DNA from: Morella rubra
Lineage: Eukaryota > Streptophyta > Magnoliopsida > Fagales > Myricaceae
Length of the DNA stretch: 64,000 nt
Assembly: GCA_003952965.2 (NCBI GenBank)
Contig: CM025856.1
Span: 29,244,061-29,308,060 of the forward strand
Reading direction: 5' to 3'
A program made the position numbers and the translations under genes. Positions 39,094 to 52,435 of this stretch are shown in pieces; within the stretch, counting starts at the first letter, position 1; every line of letters starts with the position of its first letter. The notes under the pieces were generated by a model that saw only the letters and a list, made by a program, of their open reading frames with translations, made no database searches and had not been told where the DNA came from.

Positions 39094-40440
39094 CTACAAT
39101 GGGTTTGCTTCTTTTCTGGTCTTGTAACATGAAGGTATCGGGCTTTCTTGCCTGGGTAAATTTTTGTGCTTTGCTTACCTCAAAAAGAACTTTTTGTGCT
39201 TTCAGATTTATACATAATACAATGTTTTGTTTGTAATCATGGAGGACGTTTATATTTTCCTTTCTAAATGTTCAATCAAACTTTTTTTTCTTGACTAATT
39301 TGACGGAAGGAAAATGAATCCACACATTATAAAGGGTCAGAGACGTTGAATTATTGGGTTAATGCACGATAAATCAATGAAATTATAGTTATCAAACTTT
39401 ATATCAATGTGACCATTTTAGATATATATTTCTTTGTTTTTTTTTTTCAACATCTATATCCCTGTTGAAAACGATACTGGTATAACAACTAATAATCAAC
39501 TTCGTTGTGTTTATCCGAAGTCTTTAAAGAAGGGAAAAACAAAAGTAGTTAACAGTGGCAGTAAATCATGTCAGAATGCTGGTACGCTGTGCAAGTTTCG
39601 TGAGTCCCTCGGGCTCTGTGACTCCAGAATTTTTTTTGCGCGACTCCACGGTGTAAACCAACACCCAAAATAAGAGGGAAATTTAACAACCACTCTCTTG
39701 TTTTTATGAAATTTTAAAAAGGGTTAAATTTTTTAAAATTGATAAATCTGTAAAACAATTCATTCCTTCATATTTTTCTATCAAAATTGGTAATGTGAGG
39801 TGTCGATCATAATTATATTAATAAAATTATTTAATAGAATTCTACAAAAATAGATTGAAATTTTTATTTATTTTTAAAACATCTGGATATTATTTTGTAT
39901 TAAAATCTGGCATGTCATTAATTCATTAAAATCTAGATACAATATGAGAAGAGGAAGCCATTTTACCAGCTTAATCCAAATCCAATTAAGAGCGTTTGAT
40001 TAAAAAAATTATAAAATAATTTATTTTTTTACATCTTTTGTCTCTCTTTATTTTTTATCAATTTTAATAAAATATTTTAATCTTTTCCATCAATTTTAAT
40101 ACCCTAAAACTTATATCAATCCAAAATTTCCACGATCAAACAGAATTACACGGACTCATATATGTTTTAAATTTTCCAAATAAGAATGAGCTCTCTCTCA
40201 AAAAAAAAAAAAAAATTCTGACCGTCTGACTGACTCTGACCCCTCTCTTCATTCAGACCGTGCGACGTCTCCTTCCCGAAATAATATTTGTGTCTATTTA
40301 TATTCACTTCTGACACCAGAAAAAGTAACAGAAAACACTTCCCAATCAATTTCTTTTCTGTCGGTCAATCTGCAAGCGACGGGAATCAACTGAAATTTTT
40401 TCCTTCAAAATTACATCTTCGAACTTTCAAGTTTGTGTCT
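39094..40440 (+). repeat. Tandem duplication copy 2 (UBP26 proximal)
   Basis: The copy is offset by about 1551-1558 bases from copy 1. It leads directly into the predicted UBP26 leader exon, so this is likely the working promoter copy. Confidence 0.9.
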
Positions 40441-40530
40441 TCGATCTTCCAGTTGGTTCCTCTTGAACCGAAAATAAAAAAAGACCAAAAGAACGAGAGC
40501 CTTTCCTGGCCTTTCTCTCGTCACTCGCAG

Positions 40531-40753
40531 GTATTCGCTGTTTCTCCCTTTCTTTTTTTCACCCCATTTTGTGAAACTGGGAAATTATTTTTTTATTTTC
40601 AATTTTTTTAAAAAATCGAAGCGATTAGTTATTTGGTTCCTAAGTCGTTGATTTTAGCTGCAATGGAACCAATTTCTAGGAGTTTTTTCCCCCTTGCACT
40701 GTACTTATTTTGGTCAAATATGTTAATAACCTTAATTTCGTGCTTCTTCTTCT

Positions 40754-40797
<44 letters not shown>

Positions 40798-41348
40798 ATA
40801 TAGATTTTTCTTGGAAGGAATGTTAATAGATCAAATTCCAAGAGTTTGTTTCAGTGAACTAACGTTTTTTTTTTTTTTGCCGAAAAAAACCTGGTCTTTT
40901 CAATCGAGACTCAAAAAACCCTCGGATAAGCGTTAATGTAGCTAGTGAGCATGGTTTGAGTGTGGTCGTTTTTGCTGGTGGAGACTGCGAATTGATGTTA
41001 GTAACTACAATTGATGGTTCACAGTTCGCAGATATCTGTTTTGGGTTGTTTTAATGGATAATGCTTGTTTACAACTTTTTTCTTTGTTCAGCTTTGTGAG
41101 TTATCAATTAGAAAAAGTTACCTTTGGTTTGCCCTTGAATTATTCTCAATTGGAAGGAGAACAAGATGATAATCATCGCATACAAACATCGATATTCAGT
41201 AAAAAAAAAACAGAAAATCTTTTGAGTGTCACATCTGATTTTCATGTTTGGAAGTTGATGCAAAATGTTCTGCATTTTTTGCTTCTGGAAGAGAATGACG
41301 TCTGATTTTTGTACCATTAGAAACTTTTGTTAATAATGTCAATTGCAG
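40531..41348 (+). other. Leader intron of UBP26
   Basis: Donor CACTCGCAG|GTATTC and acceptor AATTGCAG, 19 bases before the ATG at 41368. It contains a CT microsatellite at about 40759-40796. Confidence 0.7.
40759..40796 (+). repeat. CT microsatellite in the UBP26 leader intron
   Basis: About 18 CT units, preceded by TTC repeats. Confidence 0.9.
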
Positions 41349-41367
41349 GGTGGGTTACGTTTGTAAA

Positions 41368-44300
41368 ATGAGCCGACCAACTACGCGTAGTAAAAACAAG
41401 AGACACAGACAAGAGGAGAATGTCGATACCACTTCTGAAATACTGAGGTAGGCCAAAGAAGGGATGGCATTTTAAATGACGAGGGATATTATTTGTTTCA
41501 ATATATATTTGTGCTCTGTTAAATGTGTGTGTATTTTCTCTTATGTTTTGGTTCTTGTGTAGGAAAATTCACACAACTGGTGATATAACCGATGATGATA
41601 TTGCTCAGCTGTACAAAACTTGGAAACCAGTTTGTCAAGGCTGCCGTGTGAATACTAAAGATAACCCGAACTGCTTTTGTGGGCTAATTCCACCACCCAA
41701 TGGAAGTCGCAAAGCTGGTCTATGGCAGAAGATGACAGATATTCTTCAAGCTCTTGGCCCTGACCCAACCAAGGATCTTCGTGCTTCTAACACTCCTGCA
41801 GGTCTGACTAATCTTGGTGCAACATGTTATGCTAACAGCATTCTTCAGTGCTTGTACATGAATAAATCTTTCCGAGAGGGTATCTTCTCCCTTGAACCAG
41901 ATGTTTTGAGACAAAATCCAGTTTTGGATCAGCTTTCACGGCTTTTTGCACAGCTGCACACCAGTAGAATGGCTTTTATAGACTCATCTCCCTTTGTGAA
42001 GACACTGGAGTTAGATAATGGAGTTCAGCAGGATAGCCATGAGTTTCTGACCTTGCTTCTTTCTTTGCTTGAACGTTGTCTGAGCCACTCTAAAGTTTCC
42101 ACCGCAAGAACAATTGTTCAGGACCTCTTCCGTGGTAGAGTGTCCCACGTGACGACGTAAGATTGTATTTAATGAAATGCCAATAACGTGTTGCAGTTTA
42201 TGTTATTATTCTCAGAATGTTTCTATTTTCTTTGGACATCAGGATCATAGTTTCTTGGCACCCCCTATTCAGTGATTTTACTGGAAAGGATGAGAGAAAG
42301 TAAAGGCATAAATTTTTTTCCTTTGAAGTAATGACAAATGTTGGGAATTGGTTATTGTCTTTAGTAGTTACCTCTGCATGTACACATATAAAAGTATGTT
42401 TATTTACCCTGGTGTGTTTGCTTGGTTTGTAGGTGTTCACGATGTGGAAAAGACTCTCAAGCTTCTTCAAACATGGAAGACTTCTATGAGCTTGAATTGA
42501 ATGTGAAGGGTTTGAAAAATTTAAATGAGAGTTTAGATGATTATCTAAGTGTGGAAGAGCTTCAAGGAGATAATCAGTATTTCTGTGAGTCATGTAAAAC
42601 AAGAGTTGATGCTACTCGCAGTATCAAGTTGCGTTCGTTACCCGCTGTACTTAATTTCCAGCTTAAGCGTTGTGTTTTCCTTCCAAAGGTATGTAACGTT
42701 AAATTTCTCATTTTGTGACTTAATAATTGAACATTTTACGACCAAATTCTTCTATGTTATTATTTTATATACATTCATATAGTTCTTTTTTGAACAATTT
42801 TTAATAAATGATCCATGAAGGTACTGAGAGTTTCTTTGTGCATTTTTTAACATGGCCTATATGTGTCTTTAGTAGTTCATAAATTTATGGTACAAGGAAG
42901 GTACATTGCTACAAACCATAGTGGGGTATAAAGCAGTTGATGGTTGGAAGATTTTTATATGAGAAATACAGTACATTTAACAGAAATAAAAAGCTCATAT
43001 ATGTATATGAATAAATACTTTCAGTAAAATTACAGAAGCTAATATAGGAATTAGAATCTCAGCTATAGAGTTTTTACCCATCTATTTGATGTAGCACAAA
43101 GAAAACCTCTATTTCAGGGCCTTTGATACAGTGACAATTTTCTGAAGAGGTGGTTCCTTTTTGTTGTGTAAAGATCAAATAGAATGGGTACAGAGACCTA
43201 GGGTGGTGTTTGCAAACCAAAATTTTGGAATGCCCAAAATTTTGGGAATGACCAAGTTGGTTAAAAAGTGGAGAGAGAGATGATTTGAGTGAATTTTTTT
43301 TATGTTTATTGTAATGGAAAGAGATGATTTGATGGGAAAGAGATTTTTTTATAGTTATTTTATTATTATTTTCTTGACCAGAATTTTGGTTTGCAAACAC
43401 CACTATTTACTATAGACACCGAGCTACTGATAACTATTCTAGTTTTTTGTTTCAAAACTTGGCTGGTATCTCATGGATAATAAAGAAAGGTACCAAAAGT
43501 TCACTTTTGGTGGCTTGATTTTATAGTAACTTTTTTTTGTATGCCTTATAGTCTAAGTTGTCTAATAATAATTGCAATATGGATGTTTAATGTCTTCATC
43601 ACAAGTAAATTATAAATTACGTGTTCCACTTGATATTACTATATGATGTTGGGCAGGTAATGGTGCCTTTTATGTACTAGTGTTGATTTGTTTATGCAGA
43701 GAACATCTTCAATTGGTACTTTAAAGTATTTTAGACATCTACTTACACATTGGTTTTGGTCAGCAGACTACGATGAAGAAGAAAATCACTTCTGCATTTT
43801 GTTTCCCTGGAGAACTGGATATGCAACTGAGGCTGTCTGAGCATTCTCAGTTTGAGTTAGTTTATGATTTGTCAGCAGTGTTGATTCACAAGGGAACTGC
43901 TGTAAATAGTGGTCACTATGTGGCTCACATTAAGGATGAAGATACAGGACAATGGTGGGAAGTCGATGATGAGCATGTCTCAAACTTAGGTCGTCACCCT
44001 TTTGGAGAAGGGTCTTCAAGTTCCACTTCTAAAAGTGTCGAAAGTGAGTCTCTTCATCCATCTTGCACAGAGCCAAAGAATGGTCTTGCCAATGGAAACC
44101 ACATTGATGCTGTTCAGCCACAATCTTCAGAGTCTAGTGATAATGGTCATGCAGGGATATTTTCTTCAGGTGATGCATATATGTTGATGTATAATCTCAG
44201 GCACAACTGGAAGGACAGTGAGAAAAAGCATAAGCTCTCTGGTCCCAGTGATATGGAAGTTGAAGCTGATATAATTTCTTTCTATGGCGGTGTTTCTCTT

Positions 44301-47300
44301 CCTTCCCATCTTTGTGAAGAGATAAAAAATTTGAATGCTTCATACGATGATGCTTGCCAACAATATGAATTAAAGAAGGAAAGAGAGTTGGACCGTATCA
44401 TGACAAGGAGACAGGAAGTGCGATCAGTTCTGTCTGAAGCCCCTGTTAGATCGATTCAGGAACCATTTTTTTGGATTTCCATGGAGTGGCTTCGCCAGTG
44501 GGCTGACAACGTAACTCCACCGTAAGCACAAGATCCTGTTCTGCCTTTTGTTATTTTGAGTTTTCCCCATCTGCAGTGACCATGGATTTTTTGGCGAGTG
44601 ATTTTGTGGCCTTTATAGATGTGTATAGCTTGTGTTTATGTATGGATCAATGTGTCTATATGTATTTTGTTCTTTTGGGTTGGTCGGTAAAAATTGCATT
44701 ATTAAAATGGTTTATTCTACGTAGTTACTACATCTGCTGAGGGCATCATGAAAGGCTTTGTTTTCACCACTTGCGTTATTTTCTCTTAAGCCTTTGTGAA
44801 GGGATTAATGTGTCTATATGTATTTTGTTCTTTTGGGTTGGCAAGTAAGAATTGCATTCTTAAAATGGTTTACTCTACGTAGTTACTACATCTGCTGTGG
44901 CATCATGAAAGGATTTTTTTTAACCACTTCTTTTTTTTTCTCTTAAGCCTTTCTGAATGTTTCTTTTCTATTGTATCCATTTTTACCTTATTTTGATGGC
45001 ACTTCGGGGAAACTGTCATTCGGGCTTGATTTGTGCACTATTATGGTTCTTTTTTTGTTATTTTCCTCAGTGTTCTTGACAACTCGACTATCCAATGCCT
45101 GCATGGAAAAGTCCCGCTTTCCAAAGTTAGCTCCATGAAGAGATTGTCGGCCAAAGCATGGGATATGATCCACTCTAAGGTATTTCATTTTTACATACTC
45201 TGACATGTCATCATGAACTTTATGTCATGTTCTTTTGTTACTTTTCTCGGATAGCTGTATTGAGATACTCTTATTTGTGGGTTTTCTTGATAGTGTGGTA
45301 GTGGTGACATATATTTGAGGAAGTTGTAGCTATTGAGAGATTAGCATGAATGATGGTAAAATTTTGTTTTGGGAGAAGAAACCGTTGGAATTCTGAAGGA
45401 GGTTGAGTATCATTTTCTCTAAAGTAAACATCTTACAATTTTTTTTTTCAGCAAGCCATCTTCATCTGGTTCAGACTTCTGTCTCTGTTACTTATACCAT
45501 CTACTTTCATGTATTCTGGCTATCCTTCTATGAATTCCTTTCTGCATACTGCTACTAATTCCTTTACCCTTATTACCTCTCTTTGGGGTGAACTCAATGC
45601 TTGTAAATCTAGCATGGTGGGGGTCCAGCATTGTCCAATTATGACTACTGCATGGATTGCCTTGTTGATGGAGCCCGCACTCTGGTGTGTGGTGATAGCT
45701 ATAGGGATCGAAGAACAGTAATGAAGCAAATTGCAAACGAGGTAGTTCAAGGGAACTGTGAGGATGGAGCATATTACGTATCTAAGGCATGGTATGGCTG
45801 CAACTTCTCTTAATGCTTCCCATCCTTTCCTCCCCTTTTTAAAAATTAGAATTGGTAGCTTATTGTAATGGATATGGGGAAGTTTCTCTCTTCTCAAAAG
45901 TAAACTGAGCGAGAAAAGAATAATTGGTTTCTGATGATATTACATGCTAAGGATTGAAGAAAAAGTTGTCTTTCTTCTTACTCAGTATTTCTCATAATCC
46001 ATAATCCACTACCAATATCATGGTGATGCTATTCAATTTCTGGTATTGTAGGTTGCAACAATGGTTAAAAAGAAAAATCCTTGATGCTCCCTCTGAAGCT
46101 GATGCAGGCCCGACAGTTTCAATTAAGTGTCCTCACGGTCAACTTATGCCTGATCAAGCTACAGGTGCTAAGCGAGTTTTGGTTCCTGAGAATCTCTGGC
46201 TTTTCTTATACGAAGATGCTGTTTCCGTGAAACCTGATGATCCCTTGGGGTGTGCAACTTTTCCTTCAGACGCTAGAGAATGTTCTCATTGCAGCGATGA
46301 ACTGTCTGAAGTGGCAGTCATGGAGGATTCTTTAAGGTGATTTCATCATGTACGAGAAATGTAGAGCTAATATGCATTTATTGTTGGTTGACTTTAAATT
46401 ATATATACTGCAGAGTTGTGAAGCTCAAACAGCGCCTGAATCATGAGAAATTAGCTATGGGAAAAAGTATTCCACTTCTTCCACATTGCAAGAATTACTT
46501 AGTGCCCTCCTCATGGCTTTTGAAATGGAAAGACTATATTAATGCTAGTGGGAAGAATGTCTCTGCCTCTGTGAAACCTGAGACTCTAGATGGTGTCATC
46601 GAATCTCTGAAGTGTGAAAAGGTAGCTGTGTACTTTGCTGGGCATTACTTATGTTTACTCATATTCTCCCATCTGTAGTGGTTTTTTAGATTGAGTGAAT
46701 GATGACGAGGAAGATAGTAATAGGGAATGAAGAAGTTAATAGAACTTTCAGATCATGCCAAAGACTCATTGCTTAGTTGGCTGCGATCTGACATGGGTAA
46801 TACAAACTAGGCTTGCATCTGTGCATTTGAGCTATGCTGGTCCGTGTGTTTTTCAACGTTTTCTTCAACTTTTTTGTGGTTAAGCTTTTAATATAATCGT
46901 TGTATTTTGGTTTTGACCAGCATATGCAACTCCTTGAAAGGCCTCCTGAATTAGTCTGCAAACGTGGTACAATTGTCCAGAAGGTAAGCATATGCAGCTG
47001 AATATGTCGAAAATCTCATATGTTTTGTCTATAAAATTTCAGTTGGTTTCTCTAGTGACCAAAAATTTCTGGTATGGAGTAGCAACGTATTCATCTTTCT
47101 TTTGCCTGTTCAGACTTGTTTTATCTGGGTTTTTTCTTCTATTCAAAATGTTTATTGACTTGGATAAAATGCTGAGTTTTTATTCTTCTCCTTCTGATGT
47201 TGGTTCTAGACAGATGGGTTGACAATCATTACGGAAAATGATTGGAAATGCTTCTGTGAAGAGTGGGGTGGTACTGAGGAGAAAGGCATATATGCTATAA

Positions 47301-49587
47301 TTGAGTACAGTTATAATGCTGGAAATACTTTAGTTGCATCCTGTGAAGAGATGCCAGTGTTTGAGGAGCGTCTCAGTTCCCATGATGAAGAGACCAGTGA
47401 AAGTGAGTCTCGACAACCTGTAATTAGGACCTGTCCAGAGGTAATCTGAGACTTTCCTCTTGTCTTTGTCATTGATACTGCATAATGAGGGACCTTTTCT
47501 GATAGCTTTTATTTTTCTTTAGATTTTTTAAATTAAAAGCTTGAAAATATTGGTATTTTAACATTTGGAGGGGCTAGTTGTTCATTGCTATTTAGTCTTA
47601 GATGTCTGACATGCTGGACCATTGTGTTTTAATGATGTGTTGGTATCATGTTGTAAATGTTTAGTGAATGTTATCAAAATCATGATGGAAATTTAGCATA
47701 ACTTCTTTCCTCCCTTTCTTCCATCCTGCATTCTCTTTTCTTCCCATGACTTCTCCATCTTCCCCAACAAAATGACCCCACTCTGTTTTTAGTTGTGATT
47801 CTTATAGTCAACTCAGATTTTTACCTTCCCCCTTTCTGTTATGTTACATCTTTCCTCTTACAAGTTGAATGTTCCAGATATGTGAGGAATGCATTGGAGA
47901 AAGAGAAAGTTGTGAGTTAATGCAGAAACTTAACTATTGCAATGAGGACATACATGTATTTTTTGCACGCGACAAGGAAGCTCCAAAATCATTTCTAGAA
48001 GCATCTGATACATCGTTCGAGCAAGATCGCCGAGTCTCCAAGCGCTCTCGGAAGACAACCAATGGAAATCTGATAAATTTAAAAGTTTCTGGTTCCACAT
48101 CAGTATACCAGTTAAAGATGATGATATGGGAGTCATTTGGGGTAGGCTACATGATGCAAATACAATAGATAAAAGGACATTTCGTTTCTATAAATCTCTT
48201 GTTTCTTTTTTTGTGGCGGTGCTGTCTATAACATGCTTATTCTGGTTTTCTTGATTGGTGTCTGCACCTCCGTTGAATGTTTTAAATATAAAAGTTTAGG
48301 AATATTTCACACATTGATCTTATTTACCTTTACGCAAAACCTTACGAGTTGGAGTTCATGGTTATATGGTGTTGAATTGAGTATTACATTGGATAATAGT
48401 TAGTGTTGGAGAATTAAGTCAGAGGAATGGGTTTGGTACGAGCATGTGCCACCAAATTTACACGTGTTCCAAAACAAAGTATCTCACTTTGCTTCCGCAA
48501 CAAAGCATTACACATTGCTTCCAACATGTAAATGATTAGTGATTGGCTGGCCTTTTTTCCTGTTTGAATTTTCAACCTTAATTAGTTGGCTTAGGATCAT
48601 TGCATCAGTTGATAATGATGATTTTGTGTGGCTAGTAGACAATGATGATGTTTCCAGTTCATGTAGATGTGTGATTGTTTTACATTTAAGCAAACTTCTT
48701 ATGGATTTGCAAATATCAAGCTTTAGAATTAGAAGTTATAACTTATCAAAAAAAAAGAAAAAAAGAATTAGAAGTTATCACTCAGTTCACTATTATAGCT
48801 ACAACAAGTATCTGACATAGGGTCTTTTCATGATACTTTTTGATACTAAGATTTAGTTGGTTTCACATTTGTCTTCCCCGAAAGTGAGATGTAGCTTATC
48901 ATGCTGTTGGAGACTAATCTTTCTTTACCTCCCTGTAATGCCCTTCATGCTAATATCATCACCGGTTATCTATTGTACCGCATAACAGAATATATGGTCT
49001 GTGGGCATCGTATAACTGAGAGAATTGATTATGCAGGTTGTCAAGGAAAATCAGATACTTCATAAAGGTGCTAGGATAATTGACAAGGAGTCTGCTACTC
49101 TTGCAGACATGAATATATTTCCGGGAGATAAGCTTTGGGTGATAGATTCAGAGATCCACGAGCACCGAGATATTGCTGGTAATTAGCATGGTCACACTAA
49201 CACTGACTATTGGGATATCCTTCTATGATTATCTACTGGTTGTGTCAAGTGATACCAGTTGTAAGATGTACAATAATATTCTCTGTGATTCTGTCACCAG
49301 TGTGCTATGGGGCATACAAGCTTCTTTTTCTGATTCTCTGATTAATTACGAGTATCTTAGTGTGTGTCGTGCTTGTGCATGAGTTCTCTTGATGGGAAGC
49401 TTATTATAGCAATTTTAGTCTCATCTTGTATTAGTTAAGTTTTAATAAATTAACCATTGTTTGTACTAATTAGCCTTATCAATGTTCCCTAGATGAGCTC
49501 TCTGACCAGAAAATGGATGTTCAACTCATAGAGGAAGGCTTTCGTGGCACACTTTTGACAGCAGATATTTCATCCCAAGTTGTTTAA
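41368..49587 (+). CDS. UBP26: Ubiquitin-specific protease 26 (UBP26)
   Basis: Thirteen exons: 41368-41447, 41563-42156, 42433-42688, 43767-44521, 45071-45179, 45613-45791, 46052-46336, 46414-46621, 46921-46983, 47210-47440, 47878-48141, 49037-49178 and 49493-49587 (TAA). They encode 1086 aa (Arabidopsis about 1067), and all phases agree. The catalytic Cys box ([16 protein letters not shown]) places the nucleophile at Cys115. The His box ([11 protein letters not shown]) gives His360. CSRCGKDSQ and YFCESCKT form the zinc-binding fingers of the USP fold. Downstream are DUSP-type segments ([31 protein letters not shown]) and a C-terminal ubiquitin-like domain ([20 protein letters not shown]). Arabidopsis UBP26 is nuclear. 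It removes ubiquitin from histone H2B and is needed for heterochromatin silencing and FLC expression. Introns 3 and 4 carry repeats. Confidence 0.97.
43203..43406. mobile_element. MITE in UBP26 intron 3
   Basis: A near-perfect terminal inverted repeat of about 25 bases, starting GGTGTTTGCAAACCAAAATT at the left, is mirrored by AATTTTGGTTTGCAAACACC at the right. The roughly 200-base AT-rich interior has no coding. A TA flanks both sides. The end sequence loosely resembles Harbinger/Tourist elements, but the superfamily is not certain. It lies wholly within the intron 42689-43766, so splicing need not be affected. Confidence 0.82.
44640..44960 (+). repeat. Tandem duplication in UBP26 intron 4
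   Basis: Two copies of about 155-160 bases, sharing TGTGTCTATATGTATTTTGT, TCTACGTAGTTACTACATCT and GGCATCATGAAAGG. The first starts about 44650 and the second about 44808. Copies differ by scattered substitutions. Confidence 0.85.
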
Positions 49588-50570
49588 ATAGTATGCTTTT
49601 AGAAGTTAATATTACGAGCAACATCCAACTGTTTGTAGACGACATGACACTGGTGGAGGAAACTGATTGAATTGTCTACCTGCATTTTGGAGGTAAGCTG
49701 CTATTTTATTTTCCATCTTGTTTTCATTTTGTTGATGAGTTCAAACCGTTATTAAATTCGTATCATCCTGAAGGACGTTTTCCTTTTGGAGCCTTCTATG
49801 ACTCACTATTTCTCATTCCTGGTTCATCACGTGTTTTAACTGTTTTCATTTTTTTTTCTTTTCATGTTTTTCTGGAAATCATGTAGCTGCACTTACCTGC
49901 CTAGCAAAAAAGAAATGTTGATATACTTACCCAAGAGAAAAGTCTGTTGATATGACATTTGAAGTTGAAAAGGCTTAGGCCTTTATGCCCTAAGGTTTAC
50001 ATCTCCCGTTATGAGAGGTCAGAAGCCTCACCTTACACTTTCCCCTTTATCAAGGATGGCCTAGATACAGGTTTCGCCAAGTGGACTTGACATTTGAAAG
50101 TTGCAAGAAAGAATTTTAAACGGGGGTTTGAATTTTGCTTTTGTTGGTCAGAGAAGTAGTTTTCGTTTGTAAATCCGGGTTCTGGTTTGGATTGATCACC
50201 CTTTTTCATGGCTTTGGCAGAAACAGTAGCTGTACCAATCTCTGTAAGTTTTCTGCCATCAATGGCTGGTTTGCTGTGTAAATATCTCGGGGTTTCCAAC
50301 ATTTTGCTTTCCGAACCTTGCAGACTCTACAAAGAGGATTGGAACATGTTGTCACATATCGCCAACCACATAAAACTCTGGGTTTTGTGTCGAACTGAAC
50401 CCTGTTCAGCTTGATGGTGTCGGGGAAGTTTCTGCATTTGGTCCACTTAACCTAGCCAATATCATGGCTTCGAGGGTCCATTGTAAATGTTTTTGTGTCA
50501 ATGACGGATTGGGTGATGGCTTATGTGGTTATCAATGAGCATATAAGTGTTGAATTTAACTGGTCATGCG

Positions 50571-50605
<35 letters not shown>

Positions 50606-51413
50606 GTACACACACGAACACTACACGAATCACATTGAACACACAACAACACAAGCACGAACCCTGAAGATTCAGTCTACACGAATCTTGGATATGAATT
50701 TGGAAGTGTCATTGAACATATTGTACTATGCATAGAACGGTGTCTAGAAGGCGTGACCATTTTTGCTCCAAGTCCCAGCCCCCAGAAAAGACACCCTACG
50801 CAGTTTATTTGTCCGATAAGTGAGGATATAAGACAATGAATATAGAACTTGACAACCAGGAGATAGGTGAGGATGGGAGCGCTTGGATTTGTATCAGTCT
50901 TGTGCAATTTGTTCGCTACGATTGTTTCCTTCTTGGTTTTTAGTCGAACCTTCAATGTAACAAAGCCCGAGGATGGATACTTCTTTCTGGGGATTTTGAA
51001 GCGACTCTTGGCTTTCATTCAAGCCTGAAGCAAAACTTTTCCATGCCCTCTCTTCCAACTGATTTGGCAGTTTTTGTAGAAGGCGAGCTGAAATTATCAA
51101 GAACCAAGGACAAAGGATCCGAGTAATTGGCATTACCAAGAAGAAGAATCTTTGCATAGCTCAAGTTGTCGGTTTCGTAGCAGTTTCGACAACCTTATCC
51201 AAGTGAGCACTCGACAATCAGAAACTCATTATTAGGAAAACATGGCTACAGGAAAATGTACCCGACATCTTAACCACCCTCCCTCATCCGAACAAAGAAA
51301 GAGAAGGAAAAAGTAAAAAAAGTTGCTACAAAATTCACTCTCCCTCTCTCTTCCTGGTTCAAAGCTTCTGATACTTCGCATGTTCGAGGGGAGAGGAGAT
51401 TGGTAATCTATCC
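49588..51413. other. Intergenic between convergent UBP26 and the G-gamma gene
   Basis: UBP26 3' UTR followed by non-coding DNA. Contains a TC/AC compound microsatellite (about 50571-50607). Predicted ORFs (50033-50302, 50208-50414, 50677-51018) show no domains and overlap each other in opposite frames. Confidence 0.6.
50571..50607 (+). repeat. TC/AC compound microsatellite
   Basis: About 13 TC units followed by about five CA units. Confidence 0.9.
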
Positions 51414-52064
51414 TCAGATCCAGCGTTTGTGATTTCTTGCGGTGTGGACTCCTCGGAACCAACGATCCCAGCTGAGATCCACCGGACCCATAGTCCTACA
51501 TCAAACCACGTACCCTCTATATATCAATCCAAGTAGCAACTATAATACCAGTAACAACAACAATAACGACGACGACGATTTCTTACGACGGAAGCAGCGG
51601 ATCGCGGGCGGATTCGAGGCTTGAAACGAGTCTGTAGGAGATAGCAATGATCGTGATGATGATTAGCTTGAATTTGACCGTGATGAAATTAACAAAACAA
51701 TCGAGCGGGAGGGAGGGATATATTTGCTTACTCGTCGCATACGCTGGAGGATTTACCTAACGTGTCGAGTAGCTCCATCTCTTCCTGCATCCCAAACACT
51801 TTTTATCTCAACATAGTTTGTATTTATATACCCTATATTACTATAAATTAGAATGATGAAAGAAGTTTGTGGAGGGATGACCTGGATGATGTTGATTTGG
51901 TTATGGAGATTGGATATGGCAGCTGCCATCCTATGCTTCCCAAAGTAAGTGAGATAAAGCCCCGTTTTTGCGTTGGCTTCGGGAGAAGGAGGCGCGCCAG
52001 GGGATGATGAAGGCTGTGACTTCTGTTGCTCATCTATTGCATCTCCTTGAACAGACTCGTCCAT
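51414..52064 (-). CDS. Heterotrimeric G-protein gamma subunit, group B (no CaaX)
   Basis: Exons on the minus strand: 52064-51882, 51784-51732, 51631-51587 and 51495-51414 (TGA), giving 120 aa with phases consistent. After an acidic, Ser/Pro-rich N-terminus, the gamma core reads KHRMAAAISNLHNQINIIQ, then EEMELLDTLGKSSSVCDELV and the conserved ESARDPLLP motif (the DPLLP loop). The C-terminus, LSWDRWFRGVHTARNHKRWI, ends in basic and aromatic residues with no cysteine, so it cannot be prenylated. That is the definition of plant group B gamma subunits, which occur in many angiosperms and are reported absent from Brassicaceae. It should pair with the G-beta subunit (AGB1) through the coiled coil. 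It is divergent from the RsmH gene, with 1.3 kb between the start codons. Confidence 0.93.
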
Positions 52065-52435
52065 GGGATTCACACAGCCGAGAAGCTTACTGCAGCACCA
52101 AATCTATAATGGCAATTCGAAATGAAGAGAGGAAAGGTCGACGCCAATGGCGGAGAGAGAGAGAGAATGGGGACCAAATTTGCAAGCACGATTAAAGGTA
52201 AAGTAGACCAAATAAAACGTTGAATGATGGGACATAGGAACAATGAAATGTACTAACGGAAGTCGCGATATTTTATGCAAATAAAGTCCTCAGTCAAAAA
52301 GAAAGAAAAGTACGTGACGCAGACAGCAAGCCAACCGCCAGCGCAGGTTGCCAGGTTGCCCAAATACAAAAGAAAACAGACCCCGTAGCAGCGGAGTACT
52401 TTTTGCGGTTTACAAGGCGACTGTAGCCGCGTTCG

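Noticed and set aside
37883..39673. Identical 79-aa ORFs in the duplicated spacer as possible genes
   Set aside because: No domain, they sit in the near-identical tandem copy, and conservation is explained by the DNA duplication.
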